Positions 38,233-64,000 of a stretch of DNA of 64,000 nt are shown here, piece after piece. Each line of letters starts with the position of its first letter. Position 1 is the stretch's first letter. Location: assembly GCA_019155185.1 (NCBI GenBank), contig CM032817.1, positions 5,972,034 through 6,036,033 of the forward strand, in the 5' to 3' direction. The DNA is from Beaufortia kweichowensis. Lineage: Eukaryota > Chordata > Actinopteri > Cypriniformes > Gastromyzontidae. The position numbers and the translations under genes were made by a program. The notes beneath the pieces were generated by a model. It was given only the letters and a program-made list of their open reading frames with translations, was not told the DNA's origin and did no database searches.

Positions 38233-38850
38233 GATGTTCAATCAGGTGACATGCAAGAAGCAGAAACAGCTGTGATTGATGTCGCCAACACTGCCTTTCA
38301 GAGACCTAACAAAATCTATAAGAACCATCAGAACACGGAAAAAAGACTTGCTCAAAGCCAAGAAGATAATCTTTCTTCAGATGCAAGCGAGTATGTAACG
38401 CAGACCTCAGTGGTTCAGGTTGACGTAGAGATCAATGTAGTAGAAAAAAACTGTTTGACTGAAGAAACTAGCGAAGGTCTTAAAAACAACCCCAAACAAA
38501 ACTCCTTCACATCACCAAAAAGAAGACGAAAGCAACCATTACCTGAAAACCCAAACTGCATTGGTGACATTGATCAGCTGAAATCAGATCTTGTGAGCAC
38601 TCCTTCAGAGATTTCCATCATATCCGCAGCTGCTGTGGAGGAGCTACACCATCTGCACAGTTATTATAGCAAACAGTTAAGGAGGATCAACTACATTTCC
38701 CATGAGCACTTGCAAAGCTCCCAGTCTGGGGTGCTGACATGTATAAGAGAGCCATTCAAAAGCCTTCGCTTCCCATCCAGAACAACCATCGCGAGAGGTG
38801 CAAGAAATTTATGGACTCGTGTTAGTATGAGAAGAAAGCTTATAGAGTGA
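38233..38850 (+). CDS. 205-codon ORF behind a strong acceptor: alternative recql last exon or separate small gene
   Basis: A long pyrimidine tract ending TTTTCTCAG precedes 38233. From there the frame is open for 205 codons to TGA at 38848-38850, with AATAAA at 38941. No perfect AATAAA separates it from the recql stop at 37887. The recql exon ending at 36973 leaves in phase 0, and this ORF starts in phase 0, so skipping exon 37765-37887 would give an 808-aa RECQL with a new tail. Read alone, its first Met is near 38251. The peptide has a basic SPKRRRKQ motif (likely nuclear), an acidic/Ser-rich middle, and a more ordered C-terminal part (AAAVEELHHLHSYYSKQL through RNLWTRVSMRRKLIE). I do not recognise the family. 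Confidence 0.5.
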   Translation, partial: DVQSGDMQEAETAVIDVANTAFQRPNKIYKNHQNTEKRLAQSQEDNLSSDASEYVTQTSVVQVDVEINVVEKNCLTEETSEGLKNNPKQNSFTSPKRRRKQPLPENPNCIGDIDQLKSDLVSTPSEISIISAAAVEELHHLHSYYSKQLRRINYISHEHLQSSQSGVLTCIREPFKSLRFPSRTTIARGARNLWTRVSMRRKLIE

Positions 38851-38940
38851 TTATGATTTGATGATGATTATTATTTGTGGTTTAAGCTTGAGCAAAAAAT
38901 TTTCACTGGTTTAAATATGTAAATAATCTTGTTTTCACAA

Positions 38941-38946
38941 AATAAA
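38941..38946 (+). terminator. Poly(A) signal AATAAA after the 38.2 kb ORF
   Basis: A perfect hexamer 91 bases after the TGA at 38848-38850. It may serve both the ORF and long recql transcripts. Confidence 0.6.
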
Positions 38947-38950
38947 TCTA

Positions 38951-40365
38951 TTTGGCTGATTGTTATTAAAGGCGGTTTTAAACATTGTTCAAAATGTTCA
39001 GAATCATTTTTTAAGAAAAATGTTCAGCTAAATTTGGACATTTTAAAGGGAGAAACAGCACATTGTAATTGATGAGGACTACTTACAGTTGTTGACATGA
39101 ATTGTGTGATTTGTTTCTCCTGAACTTTCCATAAAGATTATCCTAAAATTGCATTGTGAAAATGAAAAAAGGACTGTCAGATTAAGATTTTATGCTGTAG
39201 TAATGACAAAATGGCATAGTTATTTTGTAAAATACTCAAATATTTAAAATATGTCAGGCATACAATAAATTAATTAAAATAAAAATACATTTTTAATTTT
39301 TGTTAGTACACAATTGAAAAAATAAGCTTAGATGACACCAAATAATATAAAATGTTCTTAAAATGAGCAGTCAAACATCTTTAAATTGTAGGTAGTACTT
39401 TGTCCACATGGTGGCACTACAACATTACATATTTGTGTGCACACATATTCTCTCTCTCTCTAATGCAAATCAATATATTATTTTAGCTTTACAACATATA
39501 TGCTCATAAATACAAATAACAACCCACTACAACAGAACATACAAATGAACAAAATATCAACCCCACAGATAAAGAACAGTCTACCAAATCAGTGGTCGTT
39601 CTGTATTACGGTGACCTCTTTTAAAATAGCCAGCAGCATGATTTGTACTGCTTGAGAAGAAGGGGGTGAGCACAGCGAGGGCCCGTTTTTCAAATTTCTC
39701 TTGTGCATGTTACCAGCTGATAACATCTCCAACAAATCAAAGCTGGGAAATCAAGTCCTCAGATGTCTGTTTAATGTGCCACTTCTGTGGTGAACCGCCA
39801 CTTTGATCCATCAAGCACCATCTCAGGTGTAAAGCAGCAGAAATACAGATACACCAGTTTCATCTCAAGGCGTGAAATGCAGATAATGTAGCTGTTATGT
39901 TAAACGCATTCTTTATCCTAACCCATATTACTAGTATTTTGTTGTATACTGTAAGTACACTGTAAATGCCCATACTGTAAAATAAAGTGCAACCAATAAG
40001 CAGAAGATCTTCACTACAACGCAGTCAACACACTCCTCATACGTCACTGCTACACCTGTAGGCATGTTAGGAATGACAAGGTGAGAAGAGAATTGCTTCA
40101 GTGACCACTGGCACAGTGTCCTGGATTAAACAGCAAGTGCGTAAGAAAGCCTATTATAGATCAGACAGGCACCATTGTACACTTTAATGTAGGATTGTTA
40201 GACTACATGTGCTTGCGAGCGGAAAGTCATGATTGGAAGGTCGTTCACAGCATTTCAAATTAATTTACGTCATTCCGTGTAATGTTACAATACTTAAACG
40301 AGCAGAGAGGAGAAAATACAGCAAAAGTGAGGTTTGAGATAGTAGAGAGGAGGTGGGTGGAGAAT

Positions 40366-40411
<46 letters not shown>

Positions 40412-40450
40412 TGAGAGAGAGAAAGGGGAGGGGAGATAAAATACGAGAAG
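38951..40450. other. Intergenic region between recql and nrip2
   Basis: AT-rich with no supported gene. A (GA)n tract at 40372-40404 lies in or near the nrip2 5' flank. Confidence 0.5.
40372..40404. repeat. (GA)n microsatellite upstream of nrip2
   Basis: About 16 GA units, followed by interrupted GA-rich DNA to 40437. It sits about 430 bases before the nrip2 start codon, in the probable promoter or leader. Confidence 0.9.
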
Positions 40451-40829
40451 CAGAAAGAAAGAGATGAGGACACATTCAGCCTCTGCAGCAAGGACAGTGC
40501 AAGCGTCACTGGGACACAAACCGACTGAAGCTCTTCACAATCACACACGCTTCACCATGACAACCATGTCAATCACATCTCTGGACTGACAGCCGTCAAT
40601 CAACAGGATAAGATTATCAAATCCCCGCCACAGGTGAGACTACACCAACACCGGACTAAAGAGGAGTAATTTCTTGAAAAACTTTCTTGAGAAAAGCAAA
40701 AGAAAAGGAGCGATATCGATCTGCACGCCTGCATGCCTCTTGTTCTGGGTCACAGATCTGCTGGCTCTCATTCGTCAGGGTTAATCAGTGGACGGCTCTG
40801 TTTATTTAACCTTTGCGTCTACGAAGATC

Positions 40830-54290
<13,461 letters not shown>

Positions 54291-55382
54291 CCTCAGACCT
54301 ACGTGCCCGACAACCGCCCTGACCGTACCCATATAATCAGAGAGGAAGTTCAGAGAGAAAACCTGAATCTGGACTCTAGTGTTCCAGATTAATCTAGCCT
54401 GGCCTTCTCTCCTCCTCTCTCATCTTTACTTCCTTACTCTTCGTTGTTTGTTTCTGTGCTATTTACAGAAATCTGCCAACTATAATTTGTTTCTGCTGTG
54501 CTAAATTAGTTTTGATTAAGTGTTAGGCTCCGCAGGAGAAAGATTGTGTTCTGATATTTTAAATTGCCTTTATTGAGTACACAGTTAATCCGCAAGAAAT
54601 TGCGTTAAGCTTTGAAAGGTCACGAGTAATATCCTTTAATTCCAATACGATACAATAAATTTCATTCTTGTAAAATACGATTTTGAGATTCAATTTGCAC
54701 AGAATTGCTTTGGATTTACTTAAAGATCAAGCGAGAACACAAACAATCATAAACTTTTGATTTTCTATATTGAAAAGTATCAAACTGAGTATCAAAGTAC
54801 TCTAAAACCGCCTTTTACTAACCAAGGACTATGATTTCTGTCCTGTTTTTTCTTCTGAAGATCAAATCAGCCTCCAGATTATAATATGGGACTTCAGTCA
54901 ATCCAATCAAATGTTATCAAGTGTCAAGTGTCCAATCAAAGCCCTTAAGCAGGAATGGTTCAGTTCTAAAAAGCCCACAAACCAATCAAAACATACCATT
55001 TGCATGATTTTATAGATGTTCCCCTTTGTATTTTTCGTAATTTTTTGTTAAGCCAATGAGAGAGCGATTCTGTGTGTTTAGGATAGAATGCAAATGCATT
55101 TTTGTTTTTCACTCGCATGTGTTTGTGATCTTTTAGCCCAGTCTCAGCTTCTAGGCACAAGCCCTCTTCTGTTACATCTCCTCAATTGTATTTGTCTTCA
55201 TAACCAAAGGCTTTTCTCCACCACCCACACGCCTCGCTCATTGTTTTGTTACATCTTAGCTTCCATCTTAGCTTCCATTGAAATGCCAACCGAAGACAGA
55301 AAGCGGGCCAACTGTATGAAAAGAGTATATTTTCTGTGTTTTTTTGTTTCCTTTTCTCTGAACAGTATTTTCTCTGCCTAAA

Positions 55383-55393
55383 AATAAAATAAA
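55383..55393 (+). terminator. Tandem AATAAA poly(A) signals, distal nrip2 3' end
   Basis: Two overlapping AATAAA hexamers about 1.1 kb after the nrip2 stop. A proximal AATAAA at 54654-54659 gives a shorter alternative. Confidence 0.5.
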
Positions 55394-56169
55394 ATATGTA
55401 TTCTGGCTATGAAGGTCTCCATTCTCCTTTGAGTGAGCATAATTAATGCATAGATCATATCACAAGCATCTGAAATGTGAGGATATTACACCTACACAAC
55501 TGCTGACAATAAATAAAGAACAACACGGTTTTGCTTCTCGCTGATCTAGTTGTTGATGCGGAGGATCACATGACCATGATGTTGGGTTGCCTGGGGCAGT
55601 CAACAAGCTATTTTAAGGTTCCTTCATTTGATGATGGAGGGAAAAGATGTTTTCACAAGCACAGAGAGCCATAAGGGATGACATCACTGACCCGGCGCTG
55701 AGCGCAGGCTGCTCCTGCTGAACACATACTGTAGCCATGACATAACACATCAACCACCATGAAATCCATCTACTCTTTATTTGTAAAAGCATAATTAATT
55801 TTTACAATTACATGTAGTCATCAATAGAAAATATGATCAACAGAAAAAATGGTTTAGTGATAAAACTGATTAGCAAAATGCTAAAAATAAATCACAGAGA
55901 GAATATATTCACCTTTAGAGTTGAGATAAATGTTTTCATCAAAATGTAAAAATCTTTGTGCTTTCTAAACAGCTTAATAAACTTTATTAGATTAAGGTGA
56001 AAGAAATAATTGTTTATCACTAATAGCCTATCCTAAATCCTAGTAGATAAAATCAATTTTTTTAAACATTTTTTAAAAGTGTTTTAGTGTTTATTGTGTA
56101 GGATTTATTTATTATTGTTTTTTAGTTTATGTTTATTGTTATAAAAATTCGTGAAGTATTTATTCTCGA

Positions 56170-56292
56170 GTCTTTTACCTTTAAATTAATATATAGTTTG
56201 TCATGATTAGATTCAAATGTAATTATAAAATATTACAGAGAATAGTGAAACAGGTGTTCCACCCATGGAACAGTGAAAGTTAACAGGTTAAA
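56170..56292 (+). repeat. Dispersed repeat R1, copy 4
   Basis: It contains TTTGTCATGATTAGATT, TAAAATATTA, AATAGTGAAA, CATGGAACAGTGAAAGTTAA and CAGGTTAAA, in the same order as the other copies. Confidence 0.75.
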
Positions 56293-57097
56293 TACTCTCA
56301 ATGTTTTGCTGTCTTTTAAGTTTTTTTAGGACTTTTTAGGAAAAAGAATGCTACTGCACAACATGACAACAGAGATGTAGCCGTGACATATAAGACCCAG
56401 CTCATCTGTACATGACCGAGCCGCATGCTGCGCTCCATTATTTCTTACTGTCATATTCAATGATGGCCTTCAGAATAAAAGATAATCCCGCAGAGCCTCA
56501 GTGCCACACAGCAGAGAACAAAATAGTTTCTCAAGCAGTGCTCACACAGAGATGGGCTTTACTGCTTCATAACCCACCGTGCAACGGTGGGCCTGTGGTG
56601 TTTTCCTCCAGCTCAGTGCACATGCCACATCCTGTCACGGTTTTAAAAGACATCTCGTTTAACAGGCGCAAACTTACAGAACCGTTGTTCAGAAGTAAAG
56701 CGCTAGTAAGGAAACCTCTGACATCGTTTTAGGTGTCCACGCCCAATGCATGTTTGCATGCAGAATGCAGGAACTCATCAGATGAGCGCTCTCTTATACA
56801 TCTGTATATTTGGCAGTTATACTTATGAATTTAACAAAACTAAAATTAATTAAAAATGATTAACAAAAATGATTAAAACTGATGAAAAATGATAAAAAAA
56901 ATGAAAAACATATCACTGTAATAATAATAACTACTAGTCTTTACTAGTGTTTTTACATTATTTCAACTCATCAAATTAACTCAACAATTTTAACTTACTT
57001 TTAAGTTACAGCAACTCAACACTGGACAAAAATAGTAAATTAAAATAATCTCTAAAACAAAATTGACTGTACTTGACAGCAAAGAATTTTTCACAAG

Positions 57098-57393
57098 AAC
57101 ACTTTTGCAATAAGGTTTTTTTATAACATTAGTTCATGCATTATCTTACATGAACAAACAATGAACAAGACGTCTACAGTCTTTATTAATCTTAATCATA
57201 AATTATTAATAAATTCTGATGTTAATTTCAGCATTTACTAATAAGTTTCTTAAATCAAAGGTTGTAATTGTATTTGGCATTAACTGCATAACAAAGAATA
57301 ATAAATGTAGATCAACTATACTGCTCATTGTAAGATCATGTTAGCTAATGCATTTACTAATGTTAACAAACACAACCTTATTGCAAAGTGTTA
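57098..57393. mobile_element. 296-bp non-autonomous TIR element
   Basis: The ends AACACTTTTGCAATAAGGTT and AACCTTATTGCAAAGTGTTA are near-perfect inverted repeats. The interior is rich in ACTAATG/CATTAGT and ATGAACAAACAATGAAC words, as in a very abundant teleost repeat. It has no open frame. Confidence 0.7.
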
Positions 57394-59848
57394 TAGAAAC
57401 ACCTTTAATACTTCGTATAGTTACGAAGTTACTTAATAGTTCGTGAAGGTTGAAAAAATGCATCTAGACAAATAATATGCTACTTTGAAGAAGCCAAAAA
57501 TATATATTTAAGACTGTTATTGGGTGTATTATCAGAAAGTCGAGGGAATGTAGCAGCCACACAAGTCTATCAAGCAGGGAATGAATCATCTCACAGCACA
57601 CAGGAGGGGTCAGAGGTCATGTTATGATTGACATGTTTGTTCGGGTTCCTTATGATAAGACCTTAATAGAAAGGAACAGGAATACAGGAAGACTCTGCTG
57701 TGTGGGCGACTGTTTGTGTGAGCAATCTGTTACACCCGTCAGCCCTGTCTCAAGCCTAATCGCTTGTGCTGTGACATGTCCATCTTCAACTAGAGATTTA
57801 AACAGAAAATACATCAACACACAAAAAACCTGCACCTGTCAAGCAAATTCACAAGGCGTGTAAAGATACAGATATTAGTTAGTTAGCTAGTTAGTTAAGA
57901 TTGCTAACTAGCTACTTAAGTCAGGACATTTTCAATTAGAAACACTACACATGAACAGCATGCTAGACACCAAAGTCCAACAAGTTGCGAGAAAGAACGA
58001 AATTGATGAAAAAGCATCTTCCTGTCCATAATAAACGCCGCTGGACATTTCCACAGAACACAGTGGAAAACCACAGCAGTGTTTAATATCAAGACCTAAT
58101 GAGCTCTGCATCTGTATCGCCACAACAAACGCAAAATCTATTAAATGAAATCCCAGCTGTCAGCGTGATAAGCGCAGGGGTTTATTAAATCTGCCACTTG
58201 TGTTTTTTCTGTGCATGAGGGCGTGATGAGATGATGGAGTATTAGAATCAGTACTAGACCAGTTAAGTGTCCATTAAGCAAATGACAGGAAATGCAGAAC
58301 GAAGAAGGAACCATGTGGAGGATATTTAAGATACCGCCGCTCTGTCAATCCAAACGCCGGAATCCCTCGTGCTCTGCGCATGCTAATGCGTACGGAGGCG
58401 AGGAGGAAGACAGACAACAGAATTAGTTACAGGGATTTGGAGACACATAATCTTTCATGATTCACATTCATGATCAAAAGCAGAAGGGATTGGGTTGTAA
58501 GGCCAACGTTACGGAACAGCTTTGGTGAAGATGAATGTAAAGTAAAAAAAAAGCTCTTGATGTAAATGAAATTGGAAAAAAGGGTTTTGATAAATCTGTG
58601 ATAACAGCCAATCAGGAAAGAAGCAGTGATGAGTCTTGGCCACATATTAGCCAATAGGAATACACTGTTAAAATGGGAAAGATAAACATCATCACAGGGT
58701 CACTGGCTTACTTCCAAAGGTTGTAATAGAGTGCCATGGAAACACTGTGACCTCACAATGATAAATTGAGGGTTTTAAAACAGCTCAAGATATTTCCAAA
58801 CAAGAGTTAATCATTTTTATGAAAAGGCAGTTCTTCCTTATTTGTAGATTTACAAATATGTGATGATGTTATATTATCCGCCATGTTCCCTGCCAAGCGT
58901 GGATCATAAATACTAAGATGGATATTCCAATACTCTTCATAGTAGCCATTGCCAGACAAAATAAAACAATGATGAGTAATTCATCAAATCATAGCTTGAG
59001 TCACATTGATCTATTACAGACGATATCACAACATGGGCACAAACATATGGGACACACACAAGTATGTCTACACAAGTACTCATACAGCGTACAGTATAGG
59101 GATAAGGAAGAAGATTTGACTCTGGAAAGACACCTGAAACCTCTAAAGCACACAGACACACAAACACATTGCTTACGTCTAAATAACACGCATACTGTGC
59201 TGCAGCTGAGCCAACCAAAAACTGCTGGCCAGGAGAGAATCCCAAGGGTGGTCTGTTCCCAGGGTCAGCTATCTGCCCAGCTGCTCCACATCGGCTATTT
59301 TGTTTGGCTACAGCTGGGCAAAACGTTCAGTTCACACAGGATTCGCCTCACATTTAAAAGAAGTATCAGTCATTCAAGAGTGGCAGCGGGACGCCAATGC
59401 TGATCGTCTTCAAAACGTACAGGGAGGTTTCCAACGAGTCTGAAAATGCATCTATCTACATTCAATTCTCTTCTATAATGAAGTACATGATTTTCCTAAA
59501 AACTCACATGTCCCCCTTTTAGTCTTTGACTCAACATTCATCATTTTATCTGGTTTAAATAAGGAAAACATTAAAGATCAATGTCTCCTCAGATTTTTTA
59601 GACCCCGGCATTAGCATCATGAACTCTATATTATGCTAGTTCACGAATCAATCCTGACCAGTATGTTTATCTGATGTTCTGTGTGCCCATCTACGGTCAA
59701 ACAGGAAGCTGCTTTAATAAAGCTGGTGGAATAGCTGACTATTCCAGTCTTCAGTCATGATGCGCTTTTAAGGGCAAATCATTTAGTCTGTGATTTTTGG
59801 GGAGGATCAGAGATTAAACTGAATACCGGCAGAAGAGTCCCTGAACTG

Positions 59849-59957
<109 letters not shown>

Positions 59958-60033
59958 CTCAAAACAGATGTACAATTGTACATGTACTTTTATGTACAAT
60001 TATGCACAAAGTAAAATTAACTAAATATTTGTT

Positions 60034-60153
60034 CTTAAGTCTTTGACCTTTGATCAATATACAGTATAGTTTGTCATGATTAGATTAGAATTTAACTAGA
60101 AATATTAAAGTGAATAGTGAAACCACCTTAACAGTGACAGTTAACAGGTTAAT
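60034..60153 (+). repeat. Dispersed repeat R1, copy 5
   Basis: It contains TTTGTCATGATTAGATTAGA, ACTAGAAATATTAAAGTGAA, TAGTGAAACC and AACAGTGACAGTTAACAGG. It is the closest match to copy 1. Confidence 0.75.
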
Positions 60154-60819
60154 ACAAACAGGTTTCAAGTTTGCGAGACTCATGTCTGCTGACCCCAAAC
60201 TTGTGACTCTTGGAAGAGAAGGGTAAAGACAGGTTTATACTTGAAATACACAAGCTCATTCTGCAGAACACAAACATTTCCAGTGTTCTGTGATGAACTG
60301 CAGTGGAGAGCTCGGATACGCCCGAAGCAAAGTGGGCAGCCGACATCCTAGTTTGCACACACAAATCAGTCTGTCGCCCATCCTTTAGTCCCAAAGACTA
60401 GAGTACACATAATGCACGATGACATCTGAGCCGAACATTGCTTGGCCTCAGAAGTCCACGCGTACAAACACACGAGCTAAAATCGATGTGTCCTCCGTTA
60501 GTCCCTCAGTAAAGCATCTCCATAATTCATCGATAATGGATGAAGCTCAGAGCGGGTGGGGGACACAGATCCTCCCCATGGGCTTCTCCTACATTACAGA
60601 GACAAGAAATCCAGTCAGAGCTCCAGCAGCGGCTCTATTGCTGGTTGCCACACCTGGTATTACATCACTCTCGACAATAGTCAATAACTCTAAAATGCAA
60701 GCCGTACTTTTTTGTTTTGATGGTAAAAACAATGTCTTCAGGTGGTCAGGAAGAAGAAAATAAACAGTGATATTGGCAAATGACAAACGAAAGACAACGA
60801 GGAACAATTTGTAAGTTGT

Positions 60820-60825
60820 TTTATT
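60820..60825 (-). terminator. Poly(A) signal of itfg2
   Basis: TTTATT on the plus strand gives AATAAA on the minus strand, 41 bases beyond the itfg2 stop. This short 3' UTR leaves several kilobases to the convergent nrip2. Confidence 0.65.
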
Positions 60826-60865
60826 AATTTTACCGGGCTATTTACAGAAAAATGAAGCTTCCGAG

Positions 60866-63800
60866 TCATTCTGTGCCGTGTTTCTGTATGTTCCCGTAGA
60901 GCACGTCTCCAACGAGTTTCCGAACAGCTACCGAGTCACTGACATCTGTAAGGTGCATACAAACAGACCCATAGATTTTACGCTTGTTTTGATAATGATT
61001 CGCTGTCTTCATGCAGGACGCAAGAAATTGAAGATGATGTAGAAACATTTCTGTGCAGTTTAATACACGTTCATTTGACATAATTTTCCACTGGGGATCA
61101 TTAAGATTTCACCTATTAATACAAAAATAAAAGCTCTTTCCCACAGAGAAACACATTTAGTGCTAAAAACATTTTTTTTATGCTACATAAAACGTCTGTA
61201 TTAATGTACGAGACTAAGCAGAGTGACTCTTGTGGGCAGACCGTCCCATGGCACGGTTTAGCTAATCACTCTTTGAAAATCACGTTGTGGGAGCACATCA
61301 GACTCAGAGGATAAATTATTAACAGCGGCCTCAGGAAATCACGCTGGCTTTTCATTAACGGCTGTGCATGTGGCAGGTGTCTGAGTGAGCAGAATGACCT
61401 GACCCCCCTTTGGCCCTTTTGAACCCAAATGAGTTCAACGGTCTATGCACCTGTAGTGGAATTCAAACTACATCTGTCGCTGTGAATATATTGGTATTGG
61501 ACAATATGAATGTTTTTGTTACGGTCATCAGTGTAAACTGACCAATATTGGAATATCCTGACTTATTTGCAATTCCAATAGCATTATTATAAAACAGTTA
61601 TATTAAATGGCCATCTTTTCTACAGCATGTTGGGTTCTAAGCATAAAGATTTAATTTTTTATTTATAATACCAATTATAATGCAACTATAATTATTCTAA
61701 ATTGTAATATAATATATATTTATACTTTTATATAACTTTAAAAATGTTAATAAATATTTAATATATGTGATCCTGCCTGTGTAAACCCAGCTAAAGTCAT
61801 GGGGTTTTTTTTTACATTTTTCTACATAATTACACATTTCTACATAATGTTTTCTACATAAAATAAAAATAAATTATAAACATTCTGTAAAATAACCTTG
61901 ATATTTTTATGTCAAAGATTTAAATCATAGTGAAATTAATAGGTGAAATCAAACTTTGATGCTCGTTATCTCAGAATTAGATTATAGCCTGGTTTTTACA
62001 GACAGGGTCACTTGTACTTTAAAACTTTTTTGTACTTTCTCTGTATCTGTGCATCCCCAGATTTAAAATTAAATTCTATAAATATTTTATTTTAGATTTG
62101 CAAAGACACATCCTAAATTTTTATAAGTGTGGGCTTTTACAGATACTTTTACACAATGTAAAGAGCCTATAAAAGAAACAGTTAACAGTAAACAGTCAAA
62201 AATTGCTTTCCATACTTTCCATAGTAGGAATAAAAATGACTATGTTCAAGTCAATAGGGTCCATTTTTGGGTTCATTTTCAATTAAGAAAAGTTTATTAC
62301 CAATTAAGAAACAACTATATTTCTTGTGTATTTCATCTGATTTCTCCAGATGTTGATCTCCACACACAAATGTGATCTAAAATACACACACAGGCATCCA
62401 CTCACCCACTCCCAGTCTGTGAAGCAGATCTGCGTACTCGGGTCTCTCCTCCAGCACACTCAGCAGGTTAGTGGGCTCCATTCTCTCCAGCTCCACCCTC
62501 CAGTATACATAGATCTTATGATTAAAGCTCACATAGATCAGGCACGGGCTGTTCCTTCCCTCCTTACATGCATACTGGCCTAATGGAGACAATAATAGCA
62601 CATCATAAATTATAGTGCACATCAAAAATTACCTTATTTTTATTTCCTAAAACACATTTAAGCACTTCCAGATCATTACTGAATGTAAAACCAGCACAAC
62701 TGTGTACTACCCTGTTGCTTAAAATTTACATTCACACACCATACTAACAATTATGAAAATGTATGCAAAGGCTCTGTTAACTGTAATTGTGGAGTATAAA
62801 AACATGACTTTACAAGCTGGCATCTATGAATGCTTATTATATCAAACTACTGTGCTTTCCTGTGCACACTTTCCCATGGAAATTAGCCATCAGGAATTCA
62901 CCAGAGCTGTTTGAACAAGGCTTTGTAACGTTTCACACGCTGACCAATCTGTTTAGCAAAGTGTTTTCCTCCGTGTGAAAGTGCGGCACATCTCTTCGAC
63001 ATTCCCGTCATACGGCAGACTCACAAAGGGCACGGCTGCATTCTAATGAGCCCGTGCCGCACGCGACATGAAAACGGAGGCACAGGTGCGCCAGCAGATA
63101 AACGCTATAAGGATGTGAGGCTTTGTTGTGTGTGAATGCAAGTGCATTTCAATGTCGACATGAATGCAAGTGTTAGTGTTTGTTCACAAGGGCTCTGTCA
63201 TTAATTTAATCCTCTTAATGCAACAATATCAGTCCTCACCAAGAGAAGAGAGGGAGAAAGAATGGGAAGGTTTAGGCTAAAGTGAAAGTGAGGGGATAAT
63301 GATTTTTTCCACCCTGCAGGTCCTTCTAGTAACACACATAAATGCAGTGTGTGTTATAAATGCAGAACTGACCTACTTGTTATGCTTATTATTTACACTA
63401 TGCAGTTCACTTTCAGAGGCAGCCTTTAACATTCTTAAAACCATGCAAACTTCACCCCAGAAACAAAAGGAAAAATATAATAAAGAATATAATAAAAATT
63501 TAGAAAGAACTGAAAGTTTTTTGCACTGTGACATTGTTTTAATTACAATTTTCCCCCTCATTACATAAATGACGTTTTACATTTTAGTAATTCTTGCGAT
63601 TTTTTTTACCGTTTTAAGTTAAAGGATAACTGTAATAAAATGCTTTATAATTCTTCAAAGCAGCATAAAATAAATTCAGAACAACCACCACAGTACAAAT
63701 ACCTTTAATAATAATAATAATTATTATTATTATTATAATTATTATTACAATTTATTCTTCTCCCGTTACGGCAATAAGAAAATTTGCTTAATCTTAATCC

Positions 63801-64000
63801 GTCTTAAAATCATCTTACATTTTTACACAAAATACTATAATAATTTATTTTCTATGATTCTGGGCTGAAAAAGGCCTGGGTATGTTTGATATGTATATGT
63901 GTTACACAGACAGATGGTCTCACCTGCACAGAATGCATTTACGTTTTCATCAAACTGGAAGCGGACCACCGTACGCGTATGATCGATGATGTATGTCTGG
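60866..64000 (-). CDS. itfg2: Integrin alpha FG-GAP repeat-containing protein 2, C-terminal part (gene runs off the right edge)
   Basis: ITFG2 is a beta-propeller protein of the KICSTOR complex, which recruits GATOR1 to lysosomes to restrain mTORC1. Three exons are in the window, all in phase: 63924-64000 (cut by the window edge), 62406-62579 and 60866-60945 with the TGA at 60866-60868. The first encodes QTYIIDHTRTVVRFQF then DENVNAFCA. The second has YACKEGRNSPCLIYVSFN and KIYVYWRVELERMEPTNLL, followed by RPEYADLLHRLGV. These match the human C-terminal blade nearly residue for residue. The last exon (DVSDSVAVRKLVGDVLYG, ending HGTE) is shorter and less conserved than the human tail. The N-terminal exons must lie beyond 64,000. 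It is convergent with nrip2, as in human. Confidence 0.93.
62580..63923. other. itfg2 intron
   Basis: No additional exon is needed, because the flanking exons join in phase 1. The sequence is AT-rich, with an ATT/AAT palindromic microsatellite at 63711-63750. Confidence 0.7.

Noticed and set aside
38233..38850. Identity with RHNO1, a human neighbour of ITFG2 and FOXM1
   Set aside because: The product lacks the RHNO1 WVSPDFD-type motif and any convincing C-terminal match.
40788..40829. Upstream extension of nrip2 from 40788
   Set aside because: It would start at GTG. The first ATG in frame is 40830, which matches the length of the family N-terminus.
58918..59403. 161-codon plus-strand ORF between nrip2 and itfg2
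   Set aside because: No recognisable motif, no splice or promoter support, and low-complexity His/Thr stretches from CA-rich DNA. Most likely chance.

Overview
The window looks like a teleost nuclear genome, most likely a cyprinid. It is AT-rich, with small exons split by long introns, abundant microsatellites (TA, GA, GACA, CA), tRNA-derived SINE fragments and short TIR elements, several resembling repeats familiar from zebrafish and carp. I saw nothing prokaryotic, no rRNA and no CRISPR array. Genes were built by joining reading frames across splice sites, because no long ORF in the window is a whole gene.

Left part (1-33 kb): bases 1 to about 5,370 hold no gene that I can support. On the minus strand, from about 29 kb down to 6.67 kb, runs a gene for a Ser/Thr/Pro-rich protein that I could not identify. 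Three or four of its exons (8893-9048, 11924-12400, 13141-13587, 16463-16646) are well supported by splice sites and matching phases. The ends are less certain. Inside one of its introns, on the plus strand, lies an intact intronless 202-codon ORF (7692-8300) with an upstream TATA-like box and an ATTAAA/GU-rich 3' end. It is the best candidate here for something undescribed.

Middle (33-39 kb): a complete recql gene (RECQ1 helicase, plus strand, 14 coding exons, 643 aa) sits behind a CCAAT-type promoter. It may share that promoter head-to-head with the minus-strand gene. A strong splice acceptor 345 bp past the recql stop opens a 205-codon ORF in the phase of recql exon 14. It is either an alternative last exon or a separate small gene.

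Right part (40-64 kb): nrip2 (plus strand, 6 coding exons, 275 aa) and the 3' half of itfg2 (minus strand, running off the right edge) lie tail to tail, as ITFG2 and NRIP2 do in human 12p13. RECQL is in 12p12 in human, so this window joins two human 12p neighbourhoods. In nrip2 the DTG triad of the retropepsin-like domain reads NTG, a possible loss of the catalytic-type Asp.

The genes form no pathway: recql acts in DNA repair and replication, nrip2 in nuclear-receptor or Wnt-linked signalling, and itfg2 in the KICSTOR complex controlling mTORC1. Much of the rest is intron and repeat, including a five-copy same-orientation dispersed repeat, a hAT-like element at 47,261-47,590, a 27-bp perfect hairpin inside a MITE at 45,051-45,241 and a nested transposon pair at 51,888-52,485.
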